Below, piece after piece: positions 1 through 7,902 of a stretch of DNA of 8,315 nt. Made by a program: the position numbers and the translations under genes. How positions within the stretch are numbered: the first letter of the stretch is position 1; the number at the start of each line of letters is the position of its first letter. The notes under the pieces are model-generated. The model did no database searches and was not told the origin of the DNA. It worked only from the letters and a program-made list of their open reading frames with translations. The DNA comes from Clostridiales bacterium (GTDB lineage Bacteria; Bacillota_A; Clostridia; Saccharofermentanales; Saccharofermentanaceae): the NCBI GenBank assembly GCA_024695545.1, contig JAILHZ010000151.1, positions 1 to 8,315 on the forward strand, written 5' to 3'.

Positions 1-1580
<1,580 letters not shown>

Positions 1581-1592
1581 CTAGAATTCGGA

Positions 1593-1883
<291 letters not shown>

Positions 1884-1901
1884 TCACCTCCAGTATATTT
1901 A

Positions 1902-1928
1902 TTAGCACTCGATTATCACGAGTGCTAA
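1902..1928 (-). promoter_or_regulatory. CIRCE operator (HrcA binding site) of groES-groEL
   Basis: This is an exact match to the CIRCE consensus: TTAGCACTC, a 9-bp spacer, then GAGTGCTAA. It sits between the predicted transcription start and the groES ribosome binding site. HrcA is known to bind this element and repress groESL until heat or unfolded protein titrates GroEL away from HrcA. The hrcA gene itself is not in the window. Confidence 0.97.
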
Positions 1929-1938
1929 ATCAAATACT

Positions 1939-1966
1939 ACTATACCATTTAGTCAGCGAATGTCAA
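1939..1966 (-). promoter_or_regulatory. Sigma-A promoter of groES-groEL
   Basis: On the minus strand, a perfect -35 TTGACA (1961-1966) and a -10 TATAGT (1939-1944) are separated by 16 bp. Transcription should start near 1932, so the CIRCE element would begin within the first few transcribed bases. This is the normal arrangement for HrcA repression. Confidence 0.85.
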
Positions 1967-1980
1967 TATCAAAGAAAGAC

Positions 1981-2012
1981 AAAAAGTGAAAAGAACTATT
2001 CGTTCGGTTCTT
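1981..2012 (-). terminator. Weak candidate terminator at the end of the LCP gene
   Basis: On the minus strand a 6-bp stem (AAGAAC at 2007-2012 pairing with GTTCTT at 1991-1996) has a 10-nt loop that includes part of the LCP stop region. It is followed by an interrupted T-rich stretch, TTTTCACTTTTT. The stem is short and AU-rich, so it may stop transcription only partly. No better terminator lies between the LCP gene and the groES promoter. Confidence 0.3.
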
Positions 2013-3294
2013 CTGTAGAAGATGTCTTCGGAATATCCTCTTCCTCATGCTTCGGAGCCTTCGGGATCTCATCTACACGGTCGAATTCCGTACGTTCACC
2101 ATACAGGAAATCCTGTACAAGAGGAATCATACCATTCCAGTCGGGACGGATACTCCACTCATTTTCACGGACATCGGAGAACATACCCTGTCGAGAATAT
2201 CCGTCGATCGGGATACCCATCGATTCAATTTCCATTTTTCTTACTTTCGGAAGGAAATCGAAAGCATAATCCTCAACATCCTCCTTGGGAACATCCGTAG
2301 CAATCATTTGGAGGATATCATCCAGCGCTTTGAGTTTCTTAATAGTACCGAGATCGGCAAACTTTGAAAGAAGCGCATTCAGTACCTTTACCTGACGTTC
2401 GGATCTGCCGTAAACGCCGTTTCCGACCTCACGGATACGGCTGTAGGCTACTGCCTGACGGCCATTGAGATGGATCATACCCGAATCGTAAACTTTGTAA
2501 GTGTCTTCGGGAACACCTAAGATCCGATTCTGCTCGGCAAGATTCTCATTGAGACCGCCGGGAACATGGTTGACCTCTGATTTTGTCACCTCAAGATCGA
2601 TACCGTCTACTGCATCGATTACCTTCTCCATATTATAGAAATTAACATAGGCATATCCTTCAAGCTCGAGTCGGAGATGATTCTCAACCACCTTGGAAAG
2701 AAGTTCCGGACCGCCGTAGTTCATGGCCGCATTGATCTTCTGCGGTTTAGAGTGACCGGGAATATACACATAACAGTCTCTCTGGATCGTAAGAAGCTTG
2801 ATCGTACCGGCATTATCGTCAACGCTCATGACCATGATAACGTCGGCAAGACTTCCCGTACCGTTTTCAGTATACTTCTTAGAGCGGCTGTCGATACCGA
2901 TCAGAAGGAAATTATGGATTCCTTCCTCTTCGATGATCGCATTTGAAGTCTGCGTAGTATATGACGATAATTCAACAACAGAACTCTCTTCGTTGATAAA
3001 TGTAGGATTCGTATCTCTCGGAATATATTCGATCTGATTCAGAAGATGCTCTTTATACATGTGGAAAGCAATATAAAGACCGCCGGCAATGATCGCCAGC
3101 ACCAGAACGATCGGTAAAAGGATACGAAGGCAGACACGCTTGAAGGTCCAGGGCTTCTTTACTTTTTTACCCTTCTTCACTTTCTTATCTGAAAGCACTT
3201 TTCCCTTCGCATTTACGTGCTGTACATGTATCTGTTCCGGTTCTTTTGAAACCGGCTTGCGGACTCCTTTTGAATTCTTATGCTCCTCGCTCAT
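1996..3294 (-). CDS. LytR-CpsA-Psr (LCP) family membrane protein, probable cell-wall glycopolymer ligase
   Basis: LCP proteins transfer lipid-linked anionic or capsular polymers to peptidoglycan (or to another acceptor) on the outer face of the membrane. This 432-residue protein has the standard layout. A very basic cytoplasmic N-terminus (KKVKKGKKVKKP near 37-48) is followed by one membrane helix at about 54-78. The extracellular LCP domain spans about 128-312, with LLIGIDSR (130-137), SLADVIMVMS (148-157), TIQRD (169-173), KINAA (186-190), YSRIR (284-288) and RSERQ (297-301). The Asp and Arg residues of these motifs are those that bind the polyprenyl pyrophosphate and metal in the family. 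The tail is acidic. The start has only a modest ribosome binding site (AAGGAC at 3301-3306). It lies 105 bp after the sigma-like gene, so it may be co-transcribed. The exact polymer substrate cannot be told. Confidence 0.93.
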   Translation of the reverse strand: MSEEHKNSKGVRKPVSKEPEQIHVQHVNAKGKVLSDKKVKKGKKVKKPWTFKRVCLRILLPIVLVLAIIAGGLYIAFHMYKEHLLNQIEYIPRDTNPTFINEESSVVELSSYTTQTSNAIIEEEGIHNFLLIGIDSRSKKYTENGTGSLADVIMVMSVDDNAGTIKLLTIQRDCYVYIPGHSKPQKINAAMNYGGPELLSKVVENHLRLELEGYAYVNFYNMEKVIDAVDGIDLEVTKSEVNHVPGGLNENLAEQNRILGVPEDTYKVYDSGMIHLNGRQAVAYSRIREVGNGVYGRSERQVKVLNALLSKFADLGTIKKLKALDDILQMIATDVPKEDVEDYAFDFLPKVRKMEIESMGIPIDGYSRQGMFSDVRENEWSIRPDWNGMIPLVQDFLYGERTEFDRVDEIPKAPKHEEEDIPKTSSTEEPNE

Positions 3295-3319
3295 TTCTAC
3301 GTCCTTACTATTGAATTCC

Positions 3320-3336
3320 CGTGCTTATCTAGCACG
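3320..3336 (-). other. Small hairpin in the leader of the LCP gene
   Basis: A perfect 6-bp stem, CGTGCT with AGCACG, has a 5-nt loop and lies 26-42 bp upstream of the LCP start codon. It has no T-tract, so it is not an intrinsic terminator. It could be an operator or an mRNA structure, or be chance. Confidence 0.35.
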
Positions 3337-3341
3337 ATGGA

Positions 3342-3347
3342 ATTATA
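3342..3347 (-). promoter_or_regulatory. Possible -10 element upstream of the LCP gene
   Basis: A perfect TATAAT hexamer occurs on the minus strand about 48 bp before the LCP start. The hexamer 17 bp further upstream (TGCATA) is a poor -35. It may be a secondary promoter that lets the LCP gene be expressed apart from the genes before it; the support is weak. Confidence 0.3.
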
Positions 3348-3399
3348 ATCCTCTTCCCCAAGAATATGCATTACATTTTTGTCAGAATTACTGAAATCA

Positions 3400-4131
3400 T
3401 TAACCTTGCGTCGCAGATGGCTCTGATGACCCTTCCGGCGGAGATGTCGTCTCCGAACTTTCAGAATCAGACGGCTGGGATTCCGGTGGAGCGGTCGGCG
3501 CCGGAGCACCATTACCGTTTATAGAGACCGGCAGATAATCAAGAATACTTACAATATATTCTTCCAGTTTATATGTTCCCTTCTGAGTTCTTGTCTGAAT
3601 GAAATCATTCGCATGGAAGAAGGTTACGGCACCGAAATATGTTGTGATTGCAATTACGATTGCAAGGATCACCAGTTTGATCAGAAGCATAACCGTAATT
3701 CCGGAGTTCTGGAAGAAATCCGCAAGCGGTGTATTTCTCCGGATCTTGTTATCCGAAGAAGATGCCATAAACTCCGCGATACGGAATCTCGGAGAATCGA
3801 TCTTCTCCAGGATCGAGTGCTTCATCGTGGATGCAGTATATTCATCAAGGTTCTTCTCTACCGGCGCGGAATCATTGATCACAGGATAACGTCCTGCAAG
3901 TTCATTGACATGATACTGAAGCGCATCTGAGAAATAGTAAATGACCTTGTCTTCCGAAAGCTTGGCACGCTTATGATACGTATCGATAAAGGCATCCATC
4001 ACGCACATCTCGGCACGTGTGGTATCACGAAGGTTCTTGTATGCGCAGCGGTAAGCGAATGCGGCATACATATCATAGAAGCTCTCAATATTCTCACGGG
4101 TCAGTTTTTCATTCCACATTTCCATAGCCAT
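3400..4131 (-). CDS. Membrane-anchored protein with sigma-70 region 2-like N-terminus (function unknown)
   Basis: I do not recognise a named family. Counting from the GTG at 4134, residues about 16-57 (ENIESFYDMYAAFAYRCAYK, then RAEMCVMDAFIDTYHKR) resemble region 2 of ECF sigma factors, where an aromatic-rich helix precedes an acidic AED-type helix. No region 4 DNA-binding domain follows. Instead there is a linker, one strong membrane helix at about 147-173, and an outer part of about 70 residues ending in a Pro/Ser/Thr/Glu-rich tail (207-244) typical of disordered wall-spanning tails. The start is ambiguous: GTG at 4134, ATG at 4131 or ATG at 4125. I chose 4131 because it forms a TGATG overlap with the upstream stop and lies 4 nt from GGAGG (4136-4140); 4125 has a 10-nt spacing. 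The overlap suggests translational coupling to the Cache-MFS gene. The region 2 match is by eye and could be wrong. Confidence 0.85.
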   Translation of the reverse strand: MAMEMWNEKLTRENIESFYDMYAAFAYRCAYKNLRDTTRAEMCVMDAFIDTYHKRAKLSEDKVIYYFSDALQYHVNELAGRYPVINDSAPVEKNLDEYTASTMKHSILEKIDSPRFRIAEFMASSSDNKIRRNTPLADFFQNSGITVMLLIKLVILAIVIAITTYFGAVTFFHANDFIQTRTQKGTYKLEEYIVSILDYLPVSINGNGAPAPTAPPESQPSDSESSETTSPPEGSSEPSATQG

Positions 4132-6056
4132 CACACCTCCCCGTTTCTTCCGGAATAGTCCGGACGTGAAGGACGTTTCCCTGCAGGCTTCTGCGAGGAG
4201 GAATTATCCATCAGCATCAGGAGCGGATAGGAAGACGAAATAACAAATACGATCAGTGAAATCGCGATCATGGGAACGCGAACACTTGTGAAAGCATTGG
4301 CAAGTCCGAATACAACCGCGCCGATCATTGTACCGCCTGTAAAAGCACGCATAAGGATCACTCTGGCGATCGGATGCTTATCCTGACGGATAAGAGACTT
4401 GTAGTAATCAAGATAACCGAACTGGTGCAGTCCCTGTGAGAAACCGAGGAAAGTCACGCCGATGACCAGTACTTTTGCCGAAGGAACCAGAGCAAATGTC
4501 AGATAACCGACAGAGCTCAGGATCGCGGAAAGCGTAATACGGGCCTTATGCGAGAAGAAATCCTCGAACCAGATAATCAGGATCTTCATAATCAGTTCTC
4601 CACAAACAACGGCAACCATATAGTAGAATGCGCAGGTCGCAAGAGAGATACGTACCTTCTCAAGGTAATCCGGAATAAATACCAGGAAGAAAGCCAGCTG
4701 CAGGCCGAGCGGGAAAACCGCACTCCATGCAAAGGTTCCCGACTTGGTATTCTTCAGCGCATAGAAGTAATTCGGCAGACGGACCACCGGTTCATTGGAC
4801 GGCGGACAGTGACGAACGAAGTAAAGGACCTGGATCGCGTCAACAAACAGGAAGAATGCAGATACCATCAGGACTGTAAACAATCCGAATCTCTCATAGA
4901 GGATACCGCAGATGACCGCACCGATCGACATACCCAAAACATTACCCGTGTACTGGCACTGATGGACTTTTCTCTCAGAGAACTCATTCAGACCGGTTCT
5001 GGAAGCCTGAAGTCTGTATTCTCTCTGGAACTGGAATGTCATACCCAGGAGGAATCCGATCGGCAGCTGCATAAACACAGTCAGATACGGATTATCAATG
5101 AGACCGCAGAGCAGGAGCAGTACAAATGCGATAACCACACAAACGATCACTGCAAGACGGGACGTCAGTTTACGGATCAGCATATCGCGCATATGAACGA
5201 ATCTCCAGAAACCTGCCAGGAAAAGCAGGCAGGCCAGAATGATCCACATCTGGAGCATCAGTGCATTATCGAACTGTCCCTCAAAAGAATCCTTGAGATA
5301 AGACGGGAGTACGATCAACGGAATCGAGCATCCCACGCTCGAGAAGAAAGCGATCAGACGGAATGTGGACATACCGTACATCACCGCACGGGGCACAGAC
5401 TTGTCGGGAGGAGTGATCAGGGTATCGAACAGTCTTCTCATCTCTCCGTAAATAATTGAGATCGCAACTGCAATAGAGATCATTGTGAAGATCCACGAAA
5501 GGGACATACCATTCTCTGTAGCCACGAAATCAGACTGCGGCAGCATAACTTCAACAATACCGGAAGCCGTGCCGTCCTGTCCGAGAACAGGCGCAACAGA
5601 AGTTACATACATCACATTCTCATATCTTCTGTGGCTGACGACCAGCTGCTGCTGCTCGAATGATTCCATATATTCTTCGCCGGCACCGGAAAGAACATAC
5701 TGCTTTCCTTCATCGTATGTCCTGTCTGATGTATAAACGCGGAGGAAGGAGTTTCCTGCCTTCACATAGACATTAACGGTATAGGCATGCTGACCATCGT
5801 ACTTCGGGCACTCGAGTGGGAAAGACATTCCGTCGGAAAGATCCTGACAAGACAGCGCAACAGAGGCACTAGATGCAAACGAGGACAACGCAGTCTTTCT
5901 CTGAGACTGAAGGGCCGAACGGTAAACATTCGTTACAACGGAAGAGACAACAAACAGGATAACCAAAGTCGTTACCAGACAAAAACCGATCTGGCTGGCA
6001 ATCGACTTTTTCCCCTTAGGAGCTTTCGTAAAATTCTCAATCAGAAAATCATTCAT
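4131..6056 (-). CDS. Cache-like sensor domain fused to an MFS transporter
   Basis: The 641-residue protein joins two modules. The first has a membrane helix (about 21-43), an extracytoplasmic domain (about 46-182) and a second helix (about 184-204). Near its end, VTSVAPVLGQDG followed by SGIVEVMLP matches the last strands of Cache/PAS-like sensors, which bind small ligands outside the cell. The second module, about 230-616, has roughly twelve hydrophobic helices in two halves, with a cytoplasmic loop near 415-440, and looks like a Major Facilitator Superfamily body. The C-terminus is short and polar, with no kinase, phosphatase or cyclase. The ATG overlaps the previous stop by 4 bp (ATGA) with GGAGG at 6064-6068, and its own stop overlaps the next start. 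MFS proteins normally lack such an ectodomain, so this may be a ligand-gated transporter or a transporter-like receptor. The substrate is unknown. Confidence 0.88.
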   Translation of the reverse strand: MNDFLIENFTKAPKGKKSIASQIGFCLVTTLVILFVVSSVVTNVYRSALQSQRKTALSSFASSASVALSCQDLSDGMSFPLECPKYDGQHAYTVNVYVKAGNSFLRVYTSDRTYDEGKQYVLSGAGEEYMESFEQQQLVVSHRRYENVMYVTSVAPVLGQDGTASGIVEVMLPQSDFVATENGMSLSWIFTMISIAVAISIIYGEMRRLFDTLITPPDKSVPRAVMYGMSTFRLIAFFSSVGCSIPLIVLPSYLKDSFEGQFDNALMLQMWIILACLLFLAGFWRFVHMRDMLIRKLTSRLAVIVCVVIAFVLLLLCGLIDNPYLTVFMQLPIGFLLGMTFQFQREYRLQASRTGLNEFSERKVHQCQYTGNVLGMSIGAVICGILYERFGLFTVLMVSAFFLFVDAIQVLYFVRHCPPSNEPVVRLPNYFYALKNTKSGTFAWSAVFPLGLQLAFFLVFIPDYLEKVRISLATCAFYYMVAVVCGELIMKILIIWFEDFFSHKARITLSAILSSVGYLTFALVPSAKVLVIGVTFLGFSQGLHQFGYLDYYKSLIRQDKHPIARVILMRAFTGGTMIGAVVFGLANAFTSVRVPMIAISLIVFVISSSYPLLMLMDNSSSQKPAGKRPSRPDYSGRNGEV

Positions 6057-6736
6057 AGCGTCGCCTCCGTATTCTTCTTAGAAACAAGGCGGATAATCGG
6101 TGGAACGATAAACTGGAGCGAGAATCCGGCAAGTGCCACGATAACAGCTACAATAACCGTCTTAAGGATTTTGGATTCAAACTGGTCACCCATCTGATCC
6201 ATAGGTCTGTACTGCGCAGAAAGCTCCAAAAGTGCGGAAACCTTTCCTTCAGAATCCTTGATCGGTACGAGATAGTGGTAGACATTAGTCCCCTTTACCT
6301 CATAAGGTGTTCCCTCTGAAGTAAGCCATTCGGAAACCGGGATCGTGTTCGCGATCAAAAGATCCGAGTCATTACCGGTAAGCATACCAAGGGAACCGTT
6401 CGTATATTCATAAAGTCCGAAGACCTGTGTAGTATAGTCGTCCTCATTAACATCCATCATCATATACGGAAGAACTGCACTGTACTTCTGGGCAGCTTTC
6501 GAAGAATCATTCTTGATCTCATCCCCTGAAACAGCCTGAGCCGCGTTACCGGCATCTGTCTGGATACGCTGGATCAGAGTACTCTGAAACTCTCTTTCAA
6601 AACCGATACGCATATGATGGACGGCAAAAGATACCGAGACAACTACGAGAACTAATGCAAAAAGGGAAAGAAACACGATTTTCGCGGCCTTTCCGGCTGC
6701 ATTAGAAGCAGATGAATTCTTATCTGAAACAGGCAT
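6053..6736 (-). CDS. Two-helix membrane protein with a Cache-like extracytoplasmic sensor domain
   Basis: The 227-residue protein has a membrane helix at about 19-39, an outer domain at about 45-178, a second helix at about 189-212 and a short basic tail. This is the same layout as the first 205 residues of the next protein. The segment VYHYLVPIKDSEGKVSALLE (152-171) reads like the last strands of a Cache/PAS-like fold. No HAMP, kinase or methyl-accepting domain follows, so it would need a partner to signal; the co-encoded Cache-MFS protein is the obvious candidate. The ATG at 6736 is preferred to the longer ATG at 6763. Only the former has a ribosome binding site (GAGGTGA, 6741-6747), and the predicted transcript starts close to 6763. 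Its stop overlaps the next start by 4 bp. The family assignment rests on topology and a short motif. Confidence 0.85.
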   Translation of the reverse strand: MPVSDKNSSASNAAGKAAKIVFLSLFALVLVVVSVSFAVHHMRIGFEREFQSTLIQRIQTDAGNAAQAVSGDEIKNDSSKAAQKYSAVLPYMMMDVNEDDYTTQVFGLYEYTNGSLGMLTGNDSDLLIANTIPVSEWLTSEGTPYEVKGTNVYHYLVPIKDSEGKVSALLELSAQYRPMDQMGDQFESKILKTVIVAVIVALAGFSLQFIVPPIIRLVSKKNTEATL

Positions 6737-6740
6737 CCTG

Positions 6741-6747
6741 TCACCTC
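6741..6747 (-). promoter_or_regulatory. Ribosome binding site that fixes the start of the sensor gene at 6736
   Basis: GAGGTGA lies a few bases before the ATG at 6736. The alternative upstream ATG at 6763 has no Shine-Dalgarno sequence and falls where the transcript is predicted to begin. Confidence 0.75.
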
Positions 6748-6767
6748 GCGCATAAAAATACATATTA

Positions 6768-6796
6768 ATTATAACGCAATGTTTTGCAAATGCAAA
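6768..6796 (-). promoter_or_regulatory. Sigma-A-like promoter of the sensor/MFS operon
   Basis: The minus strand carries a perfect -10 TATAAT (6768-6773), a 17-bp spacer and a -35 TTTGCA (6791-6796; 4 of 6 match to consensus). The start site would be near 6761, giving a leader of about 25 nt before the ATG at 6736. The -35 overlaps the T-tract of the tRNA terminator. Confidence 0.7.
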
Positions 6797-6825
6797 ATAA
6801 AAGGAGCTGTCTTACGACAACTCCT
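6793..6825 (-). terminator. Rho-independent terminator of the tRNA unit
   Basis: On the minus strand a 10-bp stem (AGGAGTTGTC with GACAGCTCCT, one G-U pair) closes a GTAA loop and is followed by TTTTATTTT. It begins 4 nt after the encoded CCA of tRNA-fMet, so it ends the tRNA-Leu/tRNA-fMet transcript. Confidence 0.9.
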
Positions 6826-6829
6826 GATC

Positions 6830-6906
6830 TGGTTGCGGAGGCGGGACTCGAACCTCGCGACCTTCGGGTTATGAGCCCGACAAGCTACCAACTGCTCCAC
6901 TCCGCG
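6830..6906 (-). tRNA. Initiator tRNA-fMet (anticodon CAU)
   Basis: The 77-nt gene includes the encoded CCA. Three initiator marks are present: the acceptor stem begins with an unpaired C1-A72 (CGCGGAG against CTCCGCA), the anticodon stem ends in three G-C pairs (GGG/CCC), and the D-stem has A11-U24. The anticodon CAT is read from 6873-6871. The D-stem contains one G-U wobble. The T-arm is odd: its 5' side is GCGAGG and its 3' side CCCGC, which pair fully only if the A is bulged out, so the gene carries one base more than expected there. It is the second gene of a tandem unit, 20 bp after tRNA-Leu, and is followed by a terminator. Confidence 0.95.
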
Positions 6907-6926
6907 ATATATGATACTAAGTAATG

Positions 6927-7013
6927 TGGTGCTCGTGACCGGACTTGAACCGGTACGGGTTTTACCCCGACGGATTTTAAGTCCGTTGCGTCTGCCTATT
7001 CCGCCACACGAGC
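6927..7013 (-). tRNA. tRNA-Leu (anticodon UAA)
   Basis: The 87-nt gene has an encoded CCA and folds as a class II tRNA. The acceptor stem is GCTCGTG with CACGAGC and the anticodon stem is ACGGA with TCCGT, around loop CTTAAAA (anticodon TAA, 6979-6977). The long variable arm is CGGGGTAAAACCCG, and the T-stem is ACCGG with CCGGT. It reads UUA codons (and UUG by wobble). It is first in the two-tRNA unit. Confidence 0.97.
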
Positions 7014-7036
7014 AAGTCATTTCATAGTGCTTATAG

Positions 7037-7065
7037 AGATTACCATTGATACCAGTGTTTGTCAA
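7037..7065 (-). promoter_or_regulatory. Promoter of the tRNA-Leu/tRNA-fMet unit
   Basis: A perfect -35 TTGACA (7060-7065) is followed by a 17-bp spacer and a -10-like TAATCT (7037-7042) with an extended TGG in front. The start would fall near 7030, about 17 nt before the mature tRNA-Leu end. The -35 begins about 10 bp after the comEA stop codon. Confidence 0.65.
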
Positions 7066-7074
7066 ACCCTTTTT

Positions 7075-7698
7075 TTAGCCTGTAAATATAAGATCTTTGA
7101 TCTGCGCATACTTACTCTCACCTATTCCCGAAACCTTCATGATTTCTTCCTCCGAGGTAAATCTCCCATTCGTTTCACGATAAGAAATAATCTTCTGCGC
7201 AGTCGCCTCACCGATACCCGGAAGAGTCATCAGTTCTTCTTTACAGGCAGTATTTATATTTACCTTCCCCTCACCACTTCGGCCGGCTTCCATATTTCTT
7301 TCACCGGAAGGCGAATAAAACTCATGTTCCGTCTCAGAAACCATGGTATCTTCTATCGAGGGAATATAAATGCTCTGTGCATGATCAATAAGATAAACAC
7401 GGTCAATATGATCCGCATCTGCTGTTTCCGAAAAGCCTCCTGCCAGATCTATCAACTGATAGAGATATAGCGGAAATTCGATCTCATATATCCCGGGAGT
7501 ATTTACTGCTCCGCAGATATATACCGGGAAATCAGTCACCTGCGGATCAGTATCCTCTGCTTCGGAAGCACTTTCACTAATGCTTACGGAAGATTCCACG
7601 ACAACAGATTTCTTTTGAGAAGTAAGAGATGTCCAGGCACATACGACGATACCCGCAATAACTAGAAACACGGCTATTACGATCCTTCGTTTATCCAC
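7075..7698 (-). CDS. comEA: Competence protein ComEA (SLBB plus helix-hairpin-helix DNA-binding protein)
   Basis: ComEA is the membrane-anchored receptor that binds double-stranded DNA outside the membrane and passes it to the ComEC channel during transformation. This 207-residue protein has one N-terminal membrane helix (about 5-24) and a Ser/Glu-rich linker. An SLBB domain follows (about 57-113, starting VYICGAVNTPGIYEI). The C-terminal region (about 146-205) has VNINTA and two helix-hairpin-helix motifs, LPGIGEATAQKI and VSGIGESKYAQI, which contact the DNA backbone. The length and order match the Gram-positive form. The start is GTG at 7698, with AGGTG at 7706-7710 as ribosome binding site; an in-frame ATG at 7719 meets a stop within a few codons. 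comEC is not in the window and the downstream neighbours are tRNAs, so comEA looks monocistronic here. Confidence 0.95.
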   Translation of the reverse strand: MDKRRIVIAVFLVIAGIVVCAWTSLTSQKKSVVVESSVSISESASEAEDTDPQVTDFPVYICGAVNTPGIYEIEFPLYLYQLIDLAGGFSETADADHIDRVYLIDHAQSIYIPSIEDTMVSETEHEFYSPSGERNMEAGRSGEGKVNINTACKEELMTLPGIGEATAQKIISYRETNGRFTSEEEIMKVSGIGESKYAQIKDLIFTG

Positions 7699-7730
7699 TG
7701 TCCTTCACCTGCTTTCCATGTTTTTTCACT

Positions 7731-7736
7731 AGTATA
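7731..7736 (-). promoter_or_regulatory. Possible -10 element of comEA
   Basis: TATACT on the minus strand, about 33 bp before the GTG start, is a good -10. The sequence 17 bp upstream (AATCCA) is a poor -35, so an activator or another sigma factor might be needed, or the site may be chance. Confidence 0.3.
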
Positions 7737-7832
7737 TGGCAAGAATTCATTGATGGATTCGACATTATCTAGCATCCTTCAATGTTTTGACGAAAAGGGC
7801 AAGAAAAATCCATTTCCTTTTGTTGTTTTTGG

Positions 7833-7861
7833 TTGCGGATTTGAGGTATTTGAAATAAGAT
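7833..7861 (+). promoter_or_regulatory. Possible promoter of the acidic plus-strand gene
   Basis: TTGCGG (7833-7838) and TAAGAT (7856-7861) are 17 bp apart, each a partial match to the sigma-A hexamers. This would give a leader of about 35 nt before the ATG at 7903. TATAAA at 7861-7866 is an alternative -10. The support is modest. Confidence 0.35.
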
Positions 7862-7866
7862 ATAAA

Positions 7867-7878
7867 CGAGTGTACTCG
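7867..7878 (+). promoter_or_regulatory. Palindrome near the predicted start of the acidic gene
   Basis: CGAGT and ACTCG flank a 2-bp centre, making a 12-bp inverted repeat just downstream of the candidate -10 and 12 bp before the GGAGG. The position suits a repressor operator. It does not match the CIRCE or LexA consensus known to me. Confidence 0.35.
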
Positions 7879-7902
7879 AATACAACTTCGGAGGAATTGC
7901 AA

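Noticed and set aside
4548..5459. Open frame of 303 codons on the plus strand opposite the Cache-MFS gene
   Set aside because: The product is a His/Gln/Glu/Arg-rich sequence with no hydrophobic core, as expected from the reverse complement of membrane helices. It has no ribosome binding site of note.
6737..6763. Longer N-terminus for the first sensor gene, from the ATG at 6763
   Set aside because: There is no Shine-Dalgarno sequence, the ATG lies at the predicted transcription start just after the -10, and the added residues are unlike a membrane protein leader.
6769..7065. Open frame of 98 codons on the minus strand over the tRNAs
   Set aside because: It covers both tRNA genes and the terminator; the translated sequence is just tRNA sequence read as protein.
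7060..7071. GTTTG/CAAAC repeat after comEA as a terminator
   Set aside because: The arms leave almost no loop and no T-tract follows. The sequence is better explained as the TTGACA -35 of the tRNA promoter.
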